Shown: positions 12,348 to 22,705 of the stretch, in pieces
How the letters are laid out: each line of letters starts with the position of its first letter
Numbering within the stretch: the first letter of the stretch is position 1
Assembly (NCBI GenBank): GCA_020747065.1
Contig: JAGMVK010000001.1
Span: 1,426,001-1,490,000, forward strand
DNA: 64,000 nucleotides
Direction: 5' to 3'
Source of the DNA: Cadophora sp. MPI-SDFR-AT-0126
Taxonomy: Eukaryota; Ascomycota; Leotiomycetes; Helotiales; Ploettnerulaceae
Translations under genes and position numbers: made by a program
The notes under the pieces: model-generated
Database searches by the model: none
What the model was told of the DNA's origin: nothing
What the model saw: the letters and a program-made list of their open reading frames with translations, nothing else

Positions 12348-12447
12348 GCTCGCTAAAGGCGGCCGAAAAGAATACAAATCAGTTCTAAGAACTTAAACAC
12401 TACGGCTTTTCTTATTCAAACGACAATATCGAAGAATCAGAGCAAAA
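12347..12447 (+). repeat. Direct repeat copy 2 (promoter of D123-like gene)
   Basis: This is the partner of 131-235. The homology ends at the ATG at 12448, so this copy is probably the proximal promoter and 5' leader. Confidence 0.8.
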
Positions 12448-13395
12448 ATGAAACTCGTCAAGATTCGCTCCGAGGACGTGGACTCTGATCCAGATGCCTA
12501 CAACAGCAACTTCCATACCGAACTCGAGGCTCCCGGCCTACCCATCCCCTCAGAAACACCCCAATCATTCTCTCGCTGGCTCCCGCTCATCACCCGCTCC
12601 CAAGCTATCCCACCAACATCCATAAAACACATAACCCTCACACCACCACAAACACAACTCATCCTCGATGCGTCACAAGCCTCACTACACACGCGCGAGC
12701 TCAACCGTCTCTACGCAGAAGAACTCAGCGATCTCACCTCCGCATTTCACTCGCTCTCATACCCACCCGAAGGCCTGTTCCTCCGTCTAGATGAATGCTC
12801 GCCGAAAGACGGCGTCAAAGGCACCGCACCGCTGAAATCTGCAGAGCAGATCATCCTACGTTTGAGCACGAGTCATCGAGCCACAAACGCCATGATTAGG
12901 CAGAAAGATAAGAATGGTGGATTTGTCGACTTGCTCTTCTTGCCGTATAATGCTAAGATGGACACCGCGAAGGAGTTCCGGGTTTTCTGCGCACCGCCGG
13001 ATGGGAGAGTCACGGCTGTTTCGCAGTATAGGTGGCATAAGCCATCTTTTCTCAGTAACAAGGCACCAGGAGAAATCGATGAGATAGTGAGTGTGATTAT
13101 GCAGGATGTACTGCGGATTCATGGCGAGGTTATGCCAGAAGCAGAGGCTGGTAGTGGAGGAGCGATGGACGAGCTGTTGTTGGAGCAAGGCTTCTCCTTT
13201 GATGTCATGTTTGATGAGGAGACTCAGAGTTGTGCATTGATCGAGTTGAACTCTTTTGGAGCAAGATCTGGGTGTGGATCGTGTCTCTTTCACTGGCTGC
13301 GAGATATGGATGTTTTGTATGGGAAACGGTCTAAGCGGAATTGTGGGGAAGGAGGACTGGGAGAGGATGTGGAATTTCGTATATCAGTCTCCTAA
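12448..13395 (+). CDS. Cdc123/D123-like ATP-grasp protein
   Basis: A single 315-residue exon. Features resembling the D123 family are LFLRLDECSPKDG (position of the conserved S/A-P-R/K-D signature), KEFRVFCAPPDGRVTAVSQY (the EFR-F...ISQ segment) and a C-terminal block with FDVMFDEETQSCALIELNSF (the metal/ATP-binding D..-N-F region). Cdc123 proteins are ATP-binding chaperones that assemble eIF2 in the cytosol. The match here is diverged: WLRDMD and VEFRIS at the end differ from standard Cdc123, and several flanking positions are changed. It may be a paralogue rather than the essential gene. It has no intron and its promoter is duplicated 12 kb upstream. Confidence 0.75.
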   Translation: MKLVKIRSEDVDSDPDAYNSNFHTELEAPGLPIPSETPQSFSRWLPLITRSQAIPPTSIKHITLTPPQTQLILDASQASLHTRELNRLYAEELSDLTSAFHSLSYPPEGLFLRLDECSPKDGVKGTAPLKSAEQIILRLSTSHRATNAMIRQKDKNGGFVDLLFLPYNAKMDTAKEFRVFCAPPDGRVTAVSQYRWHKPSFLSNKAPGEIDEIVSVIMQDVLRIHGEVMPEAEAGSGGAMDELLLEQGFSFDVMFDEETQSCALIELNSFGARSGCGSCLFHWLRDMDVLYGKRSKRNCGEGGLGEDVEFRISVS

Positions 13396-13861
13396 GATGA
13401 GTCGGGAGTCGAGGCTCGAATATATTTTGAGACGATCCGGGCTTTCTGCTGGCATAAATCCGCCTCGATTCATCACCTCACGTGAGCATGTGACATTTTA
13501 CAAGTTTGAGCTTTACGCATTTGGAGATAGCTCATTTCAGAGAGCATCTTGTAAGGTAGCTCTCTTCCTGTACACTTAGAATCATCGAACTTTAATGATA
13601 CCATTTTGCACCACCGTTTCCCACTGCATGCATGCTCTGCCTTGTTATACCAACTTCACTCAAGAGTTGCAACGGTCATACTGTCAGAGTGGCAATATGA
13701 TCCCACATTGTTCTTGTTCAAAAATCATTGGAATTCCGTATACTCATTACATTTGATGATGCATTTAATATATGTCCCAACCCAAATCCCAACAAACCAG
13801 CCACAACGAAAAATGAACAATAAAGCTAAGATCATATACAAGCTTCAACCATACAAACAAA
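13396..13861. other. Intergenic, convergent 3' ends
   Basis: AT-rich 3' flanks of two convergent genes. No gene or clear structural element was seen. Confidence 0.6.
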
Positions 13862-16800
13862 TCAATAATTGGTGCGAGAATTTGCAGCCGGCGCATTCGC
13901 AACACCCGTATCGCGATCAAGATCACTCTTCCCTTGCTCAACGAGACGCTCTCTATCCGCTCCACTGGCAGGAACATGTGCTCCCTTGTCATCGCCTCCC
14001 GAATATGCCTGAGAAGCAGGATGGTTAGGGGGAGGATCCTTGTGCAATCGGTTCCTACCGCTGAGGTCAGAAGTCTTGGACCCTGTTAGCCCAGAGGATC
14101 CTGTGCTCGTATCGTGATGTTGGCCGGTTTGATATCCCGACGTTGTGTCGGGTTGACGATAGTCTTGCTGACTAGTCGAACCGAGTCCACTTGTCTCGCG
14201 ACCTGCTTGATATCCTGATGTGGTATCATGTTGGCGGTAATCTTGTTTTCCAGTGTTTGAAAGATGAGATTGAGAGCCAGGATCGAGTACGCTCTGATAT
14301 CCGCTTGAGGGTTGACTACCACTAAGACCGGATTGGCCTTGGGAGCCAGTCAAACCAGATTGATGGCCTGTGGTAGTATCATGGTTGCGATATTCATGCT
14401 CACCAACAAGACCAGCGCCTCCAAGTACCGCAGCATCCCTGCCAGTATGGTGACCGGTTTGGTGTTGAGATGTCGCGTGGGTAGGCGAGGTCTTATCTGT
14501 GTAGCCAGAATCGTGCTTGGAATGACCAAGAGGGAATTCGCGACCAGTCTGCTGCGACCCATAACCTTCTCCAGTGGTACCAGTTCCAACTGGGCGACCT
14601 TTTTGATTGGTTGTCGCTTCAGATGCTGAGTGTTGATGGCCGGTCGTACCGTCGCCAAAGCCTGGCTGATCTGGGAATCCAGTAGCTCCAGTGACGCCAC
14701 GGTTTCGCTCTACGCCATGCAACTTGTCGCCAATATCCTTGCCCGCGGGCTTCAGTGGAAGTGGAGTGCCGTGGGTAGCTTCATCAGGATGGGTGCTAGA
14801 GCCGGTCACGGCTCCAGCTAGGGCGTTCTGAGTTCCCTCTCCTGTGCCAATACCATGATTGCCTGGAGCTGTTGGGAGGGACTTGTTGGTGTCGGCATCG
14901 TGATGTTTGTCGGCGGCATAAGCTACTGAAATATTAGTACTGGTTTAATTGTATGAAAGTAAGTTGGAACTTTGAGGACACTCACCACCTGCTCCAGCTC
15001 CGGCAACTGCTGCGCCCCCAATAGCTGCATTCCGACCGGTGTGAGATTGAGCGGCATTGTGCTCACGTTCTTGGCGGTCGAACTCGGCCTCTTCTTCAGC
15101 AGAATACTTCTTGCTCTTATCGCGATCTACTTCGATTAGTCTAGTGTTAAAACACTCGGACGCTATGAGAACTCACGGAGGAAGGACAAGAAGCCGCCCT
15201 TCTTCTTCTCTTGATGTTTATCATCCTTCTCTGCCTCTTTCACATCCTTCTTATGATCTTTCTCGGCATGCTTCTCGGCACGCTTCACGTCATGTTTGTG
15301 ATCCTTCTCAGCTTGCTTCAAGTCGTGCTTGTGTTCCTTTTCGGCCTCCTTTTGTGCCTTGGCAAGTTCTTTCTCTCGGTGATGTTTGTCTGCTTCATAG
15401 GTAGCACCTCCGACGCCTGCAGCACCGCCAGCGACGGCAGCATCGCGGCCGTAGTGATGATCTTTGGAACGATCTGTAGTCGGATCTACTGTTGAACGCT
15501 GAGTAGAGCTTGTGGAGTAAGGATCTTGACTAGTTGTTGAAGCGCCATGTACTCTGCTTGGATCAGTACTTTCGCCCTGATCATGGTGTCTGCCAGCGGC
15601 GTATGCCACTGTGCCTGCTCCGCCCGCGATTGCGGCATCTCGACCGTAATGGTGATCTTTGTATCGTTCCGTAGTGGGATCCAAAGTCGATCGCTGAGTC
15701 GAACCTGTGGAATATGGGTTTTGAGAAGTCGTCGAAGCACCATGGACTCTGCTCGGGTCTGCGCTTTCGCCCTGATGATGGCCTACGAATGCTGATGTCG
15801 CGCCGCCAGCAAGGGCGGCGTCTTTGCCATAGTTATAGTCTTTTTGATGGGAAGAAGATGGTTGAGCAGCATAGCCGCCAGTGGCTGCATGAGACTTGTC
15901 ACTTTGGCTCAAAACAGACTGTGCTTGAGGGTTCCCTTGGGCAACAGTCGGGTTCGCAGTAACGCGAGGATCTAACTTGTTCAACAAGTCCGAGGAATGT
16001 GGTCCCGCGGTGTTTGGCGCAGGTCCAGATGTTAAGCCAGACGAAGTTTGATGGGTGCCAGTGGAGTTTGACGCCCCAATATCCGATCCAGCTTGATGCT
16101 TCTGGTATTGGCTGAAAGATGATTAGTCTATGTACCATGCAGGATATGAACAATGGACTTGCCTGCCAGCGTGACCCGCCGCTCCTACGGTACCGGCCCC
16201 AAGCGCCGCGTCTCTTCCATAGTGATGTCCGCTTGGATCACTTGTGGAATGAGACCCGGTCTGCGCCTGTGACGCTTGTCCAGCGGCATTGTTTGGATTG
16301 ACCCTTGGGTCGGCTACATTCTGCCAGTCCTTTGAATGGGGTCCGACAGTGTGTGGTGCTGGGCCGGTATTAGATTGGGATACTCCAGTCGTAGGTCCAA
16401 CTCCCGTTCCTCGGGTTGAATCGAGCCCAGTAGAAGGGCTAGCGCCCAATCCATCAGTTGTGCCAACTCCAGTTCCTCGTTCATTTTGGTGTTGACTATA
16501 TTGACTACAGAAGCACGTTAGTATCATAAATGATCCGCATTATGAATTAGGAACAAAACATACTGAGCACCAAGGCCAACCGCTGCGGCGCTTCCTGCGC
16601 CCAGGGCAGTGTTTCGACCATGGTCATGGTCAGCCTCTTCGGCACCGCCTCCTCGCGTTGGAGAATGGTGATGGGCACTTTCATAGCCACTTGTCCCTCG
16701 AGTATTTACAGAGGGATCAAGTAGGTTGGCAGTATCAGTGGAGTGAGGCTATGTCAATTAGTCATTCGAACAATGAAATTGTCAAATGGGAGTGGTGACA

Positions 16801-18216
16801 AGAAAATCTGGACGTACTCCATGGGAGCCAGTTTGTTGCGTAGTTTTCTGACCTACGGCAGCGTAACCGTTGTCACGACCACGATCTTGATGGCTGTGAA
16901 TGCCTGATCCTACAGCACCTGCCCCTCCGACCAGAGCAGCATCTCTACCTAAATGATGCTCTGTTGAAGTGCTTGTTGTTTGTTGAGATCCGCTATATCC
17001 AGCACCCGGCCCGGTCTGGGAAGTATGAGGCACATTTGCTGACCCGGTGGTGGAATCAAGACCCCGGTCGTTGTCGCTCTGACTGTGCACTCCAGATCCA
17101 ACAACTCCCGCCGTACCAAGGGCTGCGGTATCTCGACCCAAGTGACTGGCTGATCCTGTGTTGCCATCCGATGTACCAGTTCCTGCATAACGAGAGGTGT
17201 CAGTCTCGTCGATCCACTCCCCAGGAACATGCCGTGGTGTTGAGCCAGGTTGTGTTATTCCAGAGTGCGCAGCCGAAGCAGGCGATTCCCCGGTCAAGCT
17301 TGAGAGGGCAGACTGACCAATAGATCCGGAGCCGATTTGTGCATTACCCAACCCGCCCTTGGGTGCATTCGTTTCGGGACCAGATTGGGTAGGATAACTT
17401 GAATTGTCAGAATCGACTCGAGGATCCGCACGGTTGGCAATGTCGGATGTGTGAGGGCCACTGGTCGTTCCAGACGCGCCATGTCCCGAATTCTGTCCAT
17501 GACTTTCACTATGGATTAGAACACATTCGGCTTCAGAGGAGATGTACTGACTGTCCGACAAGTCCAGCACCACCAGCTAAGCCTGCATATCTTCCAGCAT
17601 GGGATTGGCCAGTATGAGTCTGTGTTGTAGTAGTGGTTGTGACTCCTGTGGCGTGAGTTGAACCGCCTGAAGTGGCGCTTGCCAGATGGCTACCCTGCCC
17701 TGAGTGGTGTCCCGATTGAGTCAATTGATCACCAGTAGTCCCTACAGCAGATCCGCTTGGAACATTTTGATCACCCAAACCGGTAGATGTCTGTCCAACG
17801 CCTGTATTATGCTGCCCAGTGGTTGAAACAGGGTCTGTCGTGTTCGTAGTGTTTGTGGTGCCTCCGAGATGGCTTCCTTCGCCGGTGAGACCTCCGGTGT
17901 GTTTTGTTGATTGTTCCGTACCATACAAGGCTTCGTCATCGTGAGACTTGCCAGGTTTGCTGCAGAAGTTACTTAGAACAGGCTTTCCATCTCGCTTTCG
18001 CTTCGACTGGGCCTTTGACATGTCGCGAATAAACCGGAAAGAAATGGATGCCAGAAACGATACAAATTAACCAACCCCGCCACCGTTGAAACCACCTCAG
18101 AGCAGCTTGGTAAAGGTTTGTGCAGTTCATTGATTTCGGCAAAAATATCCTTCGAGGAAACGGAAGTGACATGTATGAGAGAGGGGCACGTACAGAATGT
18201 TCTTGATCTTCTCCAT
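13862..18216 (-). CDS. LEA-like low-complexity protein with GRDAA and DPRV repeats
   Basis: This is a large glycine-, serine-, threonine- and histidine-rich hydrophilic protein, over 1,200 residues, spread over about eight exons in one orientation. I place the start at 18216: MEKIKNIL in a 23-nt exon, then a 234-nt intron to KPGKSHDDEALYG at 17959. Starting at 18021 instead keeps frame but loses this N-terminus. The body alternates two motifs. One is H-x-GRDAA-x-x-GGAG-x-VG (about ten copies, near 17585, 17140, 16950, 16600, 16200, 15830, 15640, 15440, 15030 and 14430). The other is GPHS-x-D-x-x-N-x-x-DPRV (four copies, near 17420, 16710, 16310 and 15970). A Lys/Glu/His heptad-like helix lies at ~15190-15380. 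There is no signal peptide or membrane span. Such proteins are widespread in filamentous ascomycetes but uncharacterised. The LEA-like label rests on composition only. Confidence 0.85.
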
Positions 18217-19885
18217 GCTTGCTATTTGGGTATCAGCAGTTCAAAAGAAGAGGAATGTTTGTTTCTGTCAAGTTCAACCCCTGTGTAGAAAATTAAAACA
18301 AGACAGCAGTTATCCCATTAGAAAGTGGAAAGAAGGATATTATATGAAATATCTAAAGCGTTACAGAGAACAAAGAGCACTAGCTCATGAGGGGTAGCTG
18401 AGCAACTATGATGTCGTGTGTGGCGTAAGCTCGAGCGGATAGCAAGCTCTCACTCCCTGTCACCTGTCCCCCAAGCACAAAGAGCTTTGCGGCAGTCGTA
18501 CTAAAGACCTTGGACAGCTCGATACGCAACATCATGCCGTAATGCTGCAGTAATAAATGGCGCCATTGCTGTCAGAAAACGCCCACCTATTGGGCTGTTT
18601 TGACGTGACACAGTAGGTGAGACACTACTCTGTCAAGTATCGTCAAATGCCACTCCTCTGGGAATGGGATTCACATGAAGGAGGGGGAAATGTTGGTTCC
18701 GACGGTCACGGAGCTGATTTGCATCCACTGAGGAGCTTTGAGCTAAGCCAAGGGGGGTAGTGATTCTCGATCACAATGCCAACCCTGGGCAGATCCTCAG
18801 ATCTGTCGGAGGGATAAGAATGAGGCTGCAAGCAAATATCGAGATCATGACTTTCGCGGATGGGTATGGCCAGCAATTGCCCCGCACTTGCACTTGATTT
18901 GGTGGTGACGACGGGATGTTCTTCCCTGGTTTCTTGGCCGCACCAGCCACATGTGCAGATCCCGTACTAAGTAAGGTACATAAAATGGATGACGCGGGGT
19001 GGTCCACTTCAACATCATATCATCCACACCAAAAAACATTACACGGGATTCTCTTTAGCTTTGAATGTGCGCTTCGCTGCGCTTCTTTTCAATCATTGTT
19101 CAGGGGATTTCTTCTGAAAACGTCTTGAAATACAAGTGTAAAATCTCCTTCTCTTTACTTTGAAACCCCTTGATAGAATTGAATTTGCAAGCCAATTTTT
19201 CAGTCATGCCCCTTTACTCGAAGCTATTGTCATGATAATTACCAAGACCCTTTTAAGTCTTTTTGCCAATGTTATAGGCGACTGACTTCGGTGGGACTTT
19301 TCCCATTCCCTTCCTGATAGGTGCATTACGGCCGTCTCGGGGAGTCCCCGTGCTACGTGGGCTGTACGATGTTTCGCTGCGGCAATAAAAATTCTTCAGA
19401 CAGAGCATTAGCTATCAGGAGTTGTGTTCTATGCTCTATTCTGAAATTGTTGTTTCGCCTCTCCTTAACATGGCACTTCACGAGTCGTCCGTCATCATGG
19501 TATTCAAATGTATGGAAGAGTCAAGACCATGAAGAGAAACAGCAAGTTCTGTGCAAAGACAAAATGCAAAGCCAGTCGATAGTATGAGTTACCATGCCCC
19601 TCTCTCATCAGTCTAATCAACCAACCATTGGTTTCCTAACCTCCGAACCTCCTGAAAATCCACTCCGTGCAAATCCTTGCGTGCAAAGCGTACCAAGTAC
19701 GGAAACAGAAAATCCTACCCAAACGCCAATGCAGTGCCCCGTCTCAAAGCGAAACGAGAATGGCTTAGAAAACGCAAACCATCATGAATGAGGCATCCCT
19801 CCTCGTATGAACGCTTGACGAGGGTATCTTTAGTGACCGAACGGGGAAACCCAGACGGCAGCCTCAATCCTAGCCCTCGTTGAGA
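18217..19885. promoter_or_regulatory. Long intergenic region with clustered STRE-like pentamers
   Basis: No gene is supported. AGGGG/CCCCT pentamers (the yeast-type stress response element core) occur at 18390-18394, 18682-18686, 18751-18755, 19102-19106, 19166-19170 and 19209-19213, all upstream of the LEA-like gene. This is somewhat more than chance for 1 kb and would fit stress induction, but it is only suggestive. Confidence 0.35.
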
Positions 19886-20733
19886 TCAGGCAGGAACATA
19901 GTTGATACCGCGCTTCTTCAATAATCCCTTGTACTTCATTGTAGGTATGTGTTCGAGATTGGACTCGTCATAGGCCTTCTTCCAATCTTTCTTGAACCTG
20001 CTGACCTCTGTATGACGCCTTTCAACATTGGGAGGAACACTTTGAGCTCGAGGAAGTCGTTTTCCCAGAGAGGACCGGCGTATCGGGTCACAAATATGAA
20101 AGCGATCTCTTCGAAAAACGCGATTTGTTGCAGAAGAGTCTGAGATGTCACGTTGGCACGAGCCATGGTTGTTCCATGATTCAGCGCCAAACGGCGAAGG
20201 CCCTGACTTCGGCACAGCTGGAAAAGCTCGGTCGCCTGGTGGGTCTTCGGAGGCTGAGGATACCAGAAGGTATCGTACCAGTTCATCCAAAACAGTCTGT
20301 CAACCTCGAAGTTGACATATATTTTAGGTGGAAATGTAATGGTGAAACCTCTATCGACCACTTCGCGCCCAAAGGAGAGTTTGTACCACTTCAGTGCTTC
20401 GGCCCGCAACTCCTGGTTGACATGCAACGCTGGTGGAAGTTTAGTCTGAGAGAAGTATGAGTGCAGTTGAATTTGTGGGCCGAATCCTGGAAAAGGTGCC
20501 ACCGGAGGGATCGCGCTGATGACATGACCACGCTGGAAGGTTTGGATATCAACGTTGCGAGGCTCAAAGCACACGAACTTCCAGATCCGGACACGCAGTT
20601 CTGCTGGAAGTCGTGGGAAGGATACGAACGTGCTGGGAGGAGGTGTTTCTTCGAGGTCGTTGCTCGACGAGGGATGGTTCTGCGCGGCATGTACTGCTTT
20701 CGCTATCTTTCGTTGCCGCCGAGTGAACACCAT
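19886..20733 (-). CDS. 2EXR-domain protein with apparent 3' frameshift
   Basis: The frame from 20733 encodes a fungal 2EXR protein: a basic N-terminus, FPRLPAELRVRIWKFVCF (the hallmark motif), PPALHVNQELRAEALKWY, and the C-terminal half with FEEIAFIFVTRYAGPLWENDFLEL. In this frame it terminates at 19936 after an atypical tail. A -1/+2 shift near 20035-20045 instead continues into PPNVERRHTEVSRFKKDW and KKAYDESNLEHIPTMKYKG, ending at 19886, which looks far more like real protein. No intron of usable length would join them. It is either a genuine truncating frameshift or an assembly error. The function of 2EXR proteins is largely unknown. Confidence 0.8.
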
Positions 20734-21300
20734 GATGAACTTTGATGGCCAGCTCCGATGATCTGACTGTTGTTATGACCGTCGTGGTTGATCGAGAAAA
20801 GCTGCTCTAGGCACAGGTAGTGTTATATGTAGGTTCTCGATGCTTGCCTGGAAGTGGCGACATGATCTGAAAGGGGTAGGCTGACAATGAGTAAATATTC
20901 GGCTAATCCACGCTGTGTCTGAGGTCCCCTCGTCAAAGCGGCGTCCAAGTGAAACTACACCTCTTAGATGCTTTCGGATTGACAAAGCTTCCTTCACGTT
21001 GACTCATTGACCATTTGCAAAGTTGCGAGCTTCTCATGTATTCTAGAGGGTGCTTTCCTTGCCGCGAGGTCCTATATTTCGGAGCACTTCGCACACACAA
21101 CAAAGCCAAAATCTTGCCAGTTATATCAATTGTCCGCTTTTGAAAGTGTCATGCACAGAAACCAGTTCATTGATAAGTTTTCTGTCCTAATCCAAATCAT
21201 CATCTACTCGAACCTCCCTCCAACTCCAGGAACTTTCCATTCCTCATCCATACCCCGTCTATCCCAAATCCCCCAAAATCGACACAAAACAACGACCAGC
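20734..21300. other. Intergenic
   Basis: Upstream region of the 2EXR gene and 3' flank of the small secreted protein gene. I see nothing further in it. Confidence 0.6.
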
Positions 21301-21675
21301 TTAGAATCCAAGTGCGGCGTTGAAGGCAGCAGCAGTGGAAGCATCTTTAGTTCCGAGAGCGGCGACTTGTGCCTGAGCATCCTCGCAGAGAGAAACAGCG
21401 GCATCGTTGGCATTGCAGACGTTTGTGAGTTGATCGCAAACACGGTTGGTGATGATGTTGGGGTTCAGGGCATCTTGCTGACCCTTGGCGACGAGAGCAT
21501 CGGTGGGCAAAAAGGTCCCTTCATCAGCCTTGCGTCCAGCACGGCCAAGTTGGAAGTCGATGGTAGGAGTGCAGTCACCGAAATCAGCGCCGGCTTGTCT
21601 GGCACTGACTGGGACAGTTGCAGCAGTGGCCGTCATGGCAGTGAGGGTGAAGAGGAGGAGAGCTTTGAACTGCAT
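21301..21675 (-). CDS. Small secreted protein (124 residues, four cysteines)
   Basis: The start MQFKALLLFTLTAMTATAAT gives a clear signal peptide, probably cleaved near residue 20-28. An in-frame ATG further upstream would bury the signal and was rejected. The mature part has four cysteines (in GDC, RVC, NVC and LCED), enough for two disulfides, and DFQLGRAGRK plus ALNPNIITNRVCDQL, which recall a fungal small-secreted-protein family seen in plant-associated and saprobic ascomycetes. A TATA-like TATTTAA lies near 21779-21785 on the plus strand, about 100 bp upstream of the ATG. There is no enzymatic motif. An effector or surface role is only a possibility. Confidence 0.85.
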   Translation of the reverse strand: MQFKALLLFTLTAMTATAATVPVSARQAGADFGDCTPTIDFQLGRAGRKADEGTFLPTDALVAKGQQDALNPNIITNRVCDQLTNVCNANDAAVSLCEDAQAQVAALGTKDASTAAAFNAALGF

Positions 21676-22705
21676 TTTGGCTGGTGTTTGGAAAGAGTGG
21701 TTTGTTGTGAGAAGGAGGGAATTGTTTCTTATCGAAAGCGATATTAGGTAAAGACCGGCTCGCGGTGTAAACAAAGAAGTATTTAAGAGAATGGAAAAGT
21801 TCGCAGAACTTGTTTGCACTGATAGAATGAGATGAGATGGAACGAATAATGCAAATGATGGAGGATAGACCCTTACTTATGGAAGGCAATAATTGGATCC
21901 AAGAAACGATGATACTGGAAAATATATGATCAACCATGCTGTGACGGACAATGACATACTTCCAAGTCTGGAATCTGTGGATGAGACGAAGTCGATTCTG
22001 CCGGATGTCAAACTGCCGCGAATGCGGGGTGGATCAACTCAAGATCGCCAACCTGCCATCCCATTTCTCAAGTTTGACACAATCGCTTGGGTGGTGTTGG
22101 GACGAACGCATTGAGCCTCGTGGCGAGTCTCTAACGCCAAGAAAGTGACGAGACGGATGTCTGATGGGCTTAGGTTTCATAGCATCCCTTTTAACCCCAC
22201 AGCCGAGCTCCCTTTCCTAGGTTAGCCTCTCGCTAAGCGAGAAGTATGCGTAAACATGGGCAACGCCAGCATCGTTATTCCTGTACAGATGAATCTGGTG
22301 TCTTAGCATCCGTCCTCTGAAAATTTTGGAAGTTTTTCAACATGCCCTATCGACAAGTGCCTCAATTCCTGCGCTCACCGTTTGTAAGGTCTAAGGCTTT
22401 TCGCCCGCATACCTGTCGAGTATGGTCGTGATTATCTTGCAGTTATTTGCAGACTTGTTAGAGCTTCACGTGCGACTTTCCGTCTGTTTAGCTGTCGATA
22501 ATTATTCCTGCTGGCGTAAATTCTTCTCATGCCCCTTCTGAAAGTTGAGTTTCAAATTTGCCATTTCTCGTCACTGCACCATCAGCGCTGAAATCGGCTG
22601 GGCTTTTATTCATCCCACCTGATGACAACACTTCAACCAACAGCTGCGTCCGTCTTCATTCTTCTCCATACATCCCCGATGGTCTGTGTCGTCGTTGTAG
22701 CACAT
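21676..22705. other. Intergenic
   Basis: 1 kb without a supported gene. CTCGCTAAGCGAG at about 22227-22240 is a short perfect inverted repeat. Its role is not known. Confidence 0.5.
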
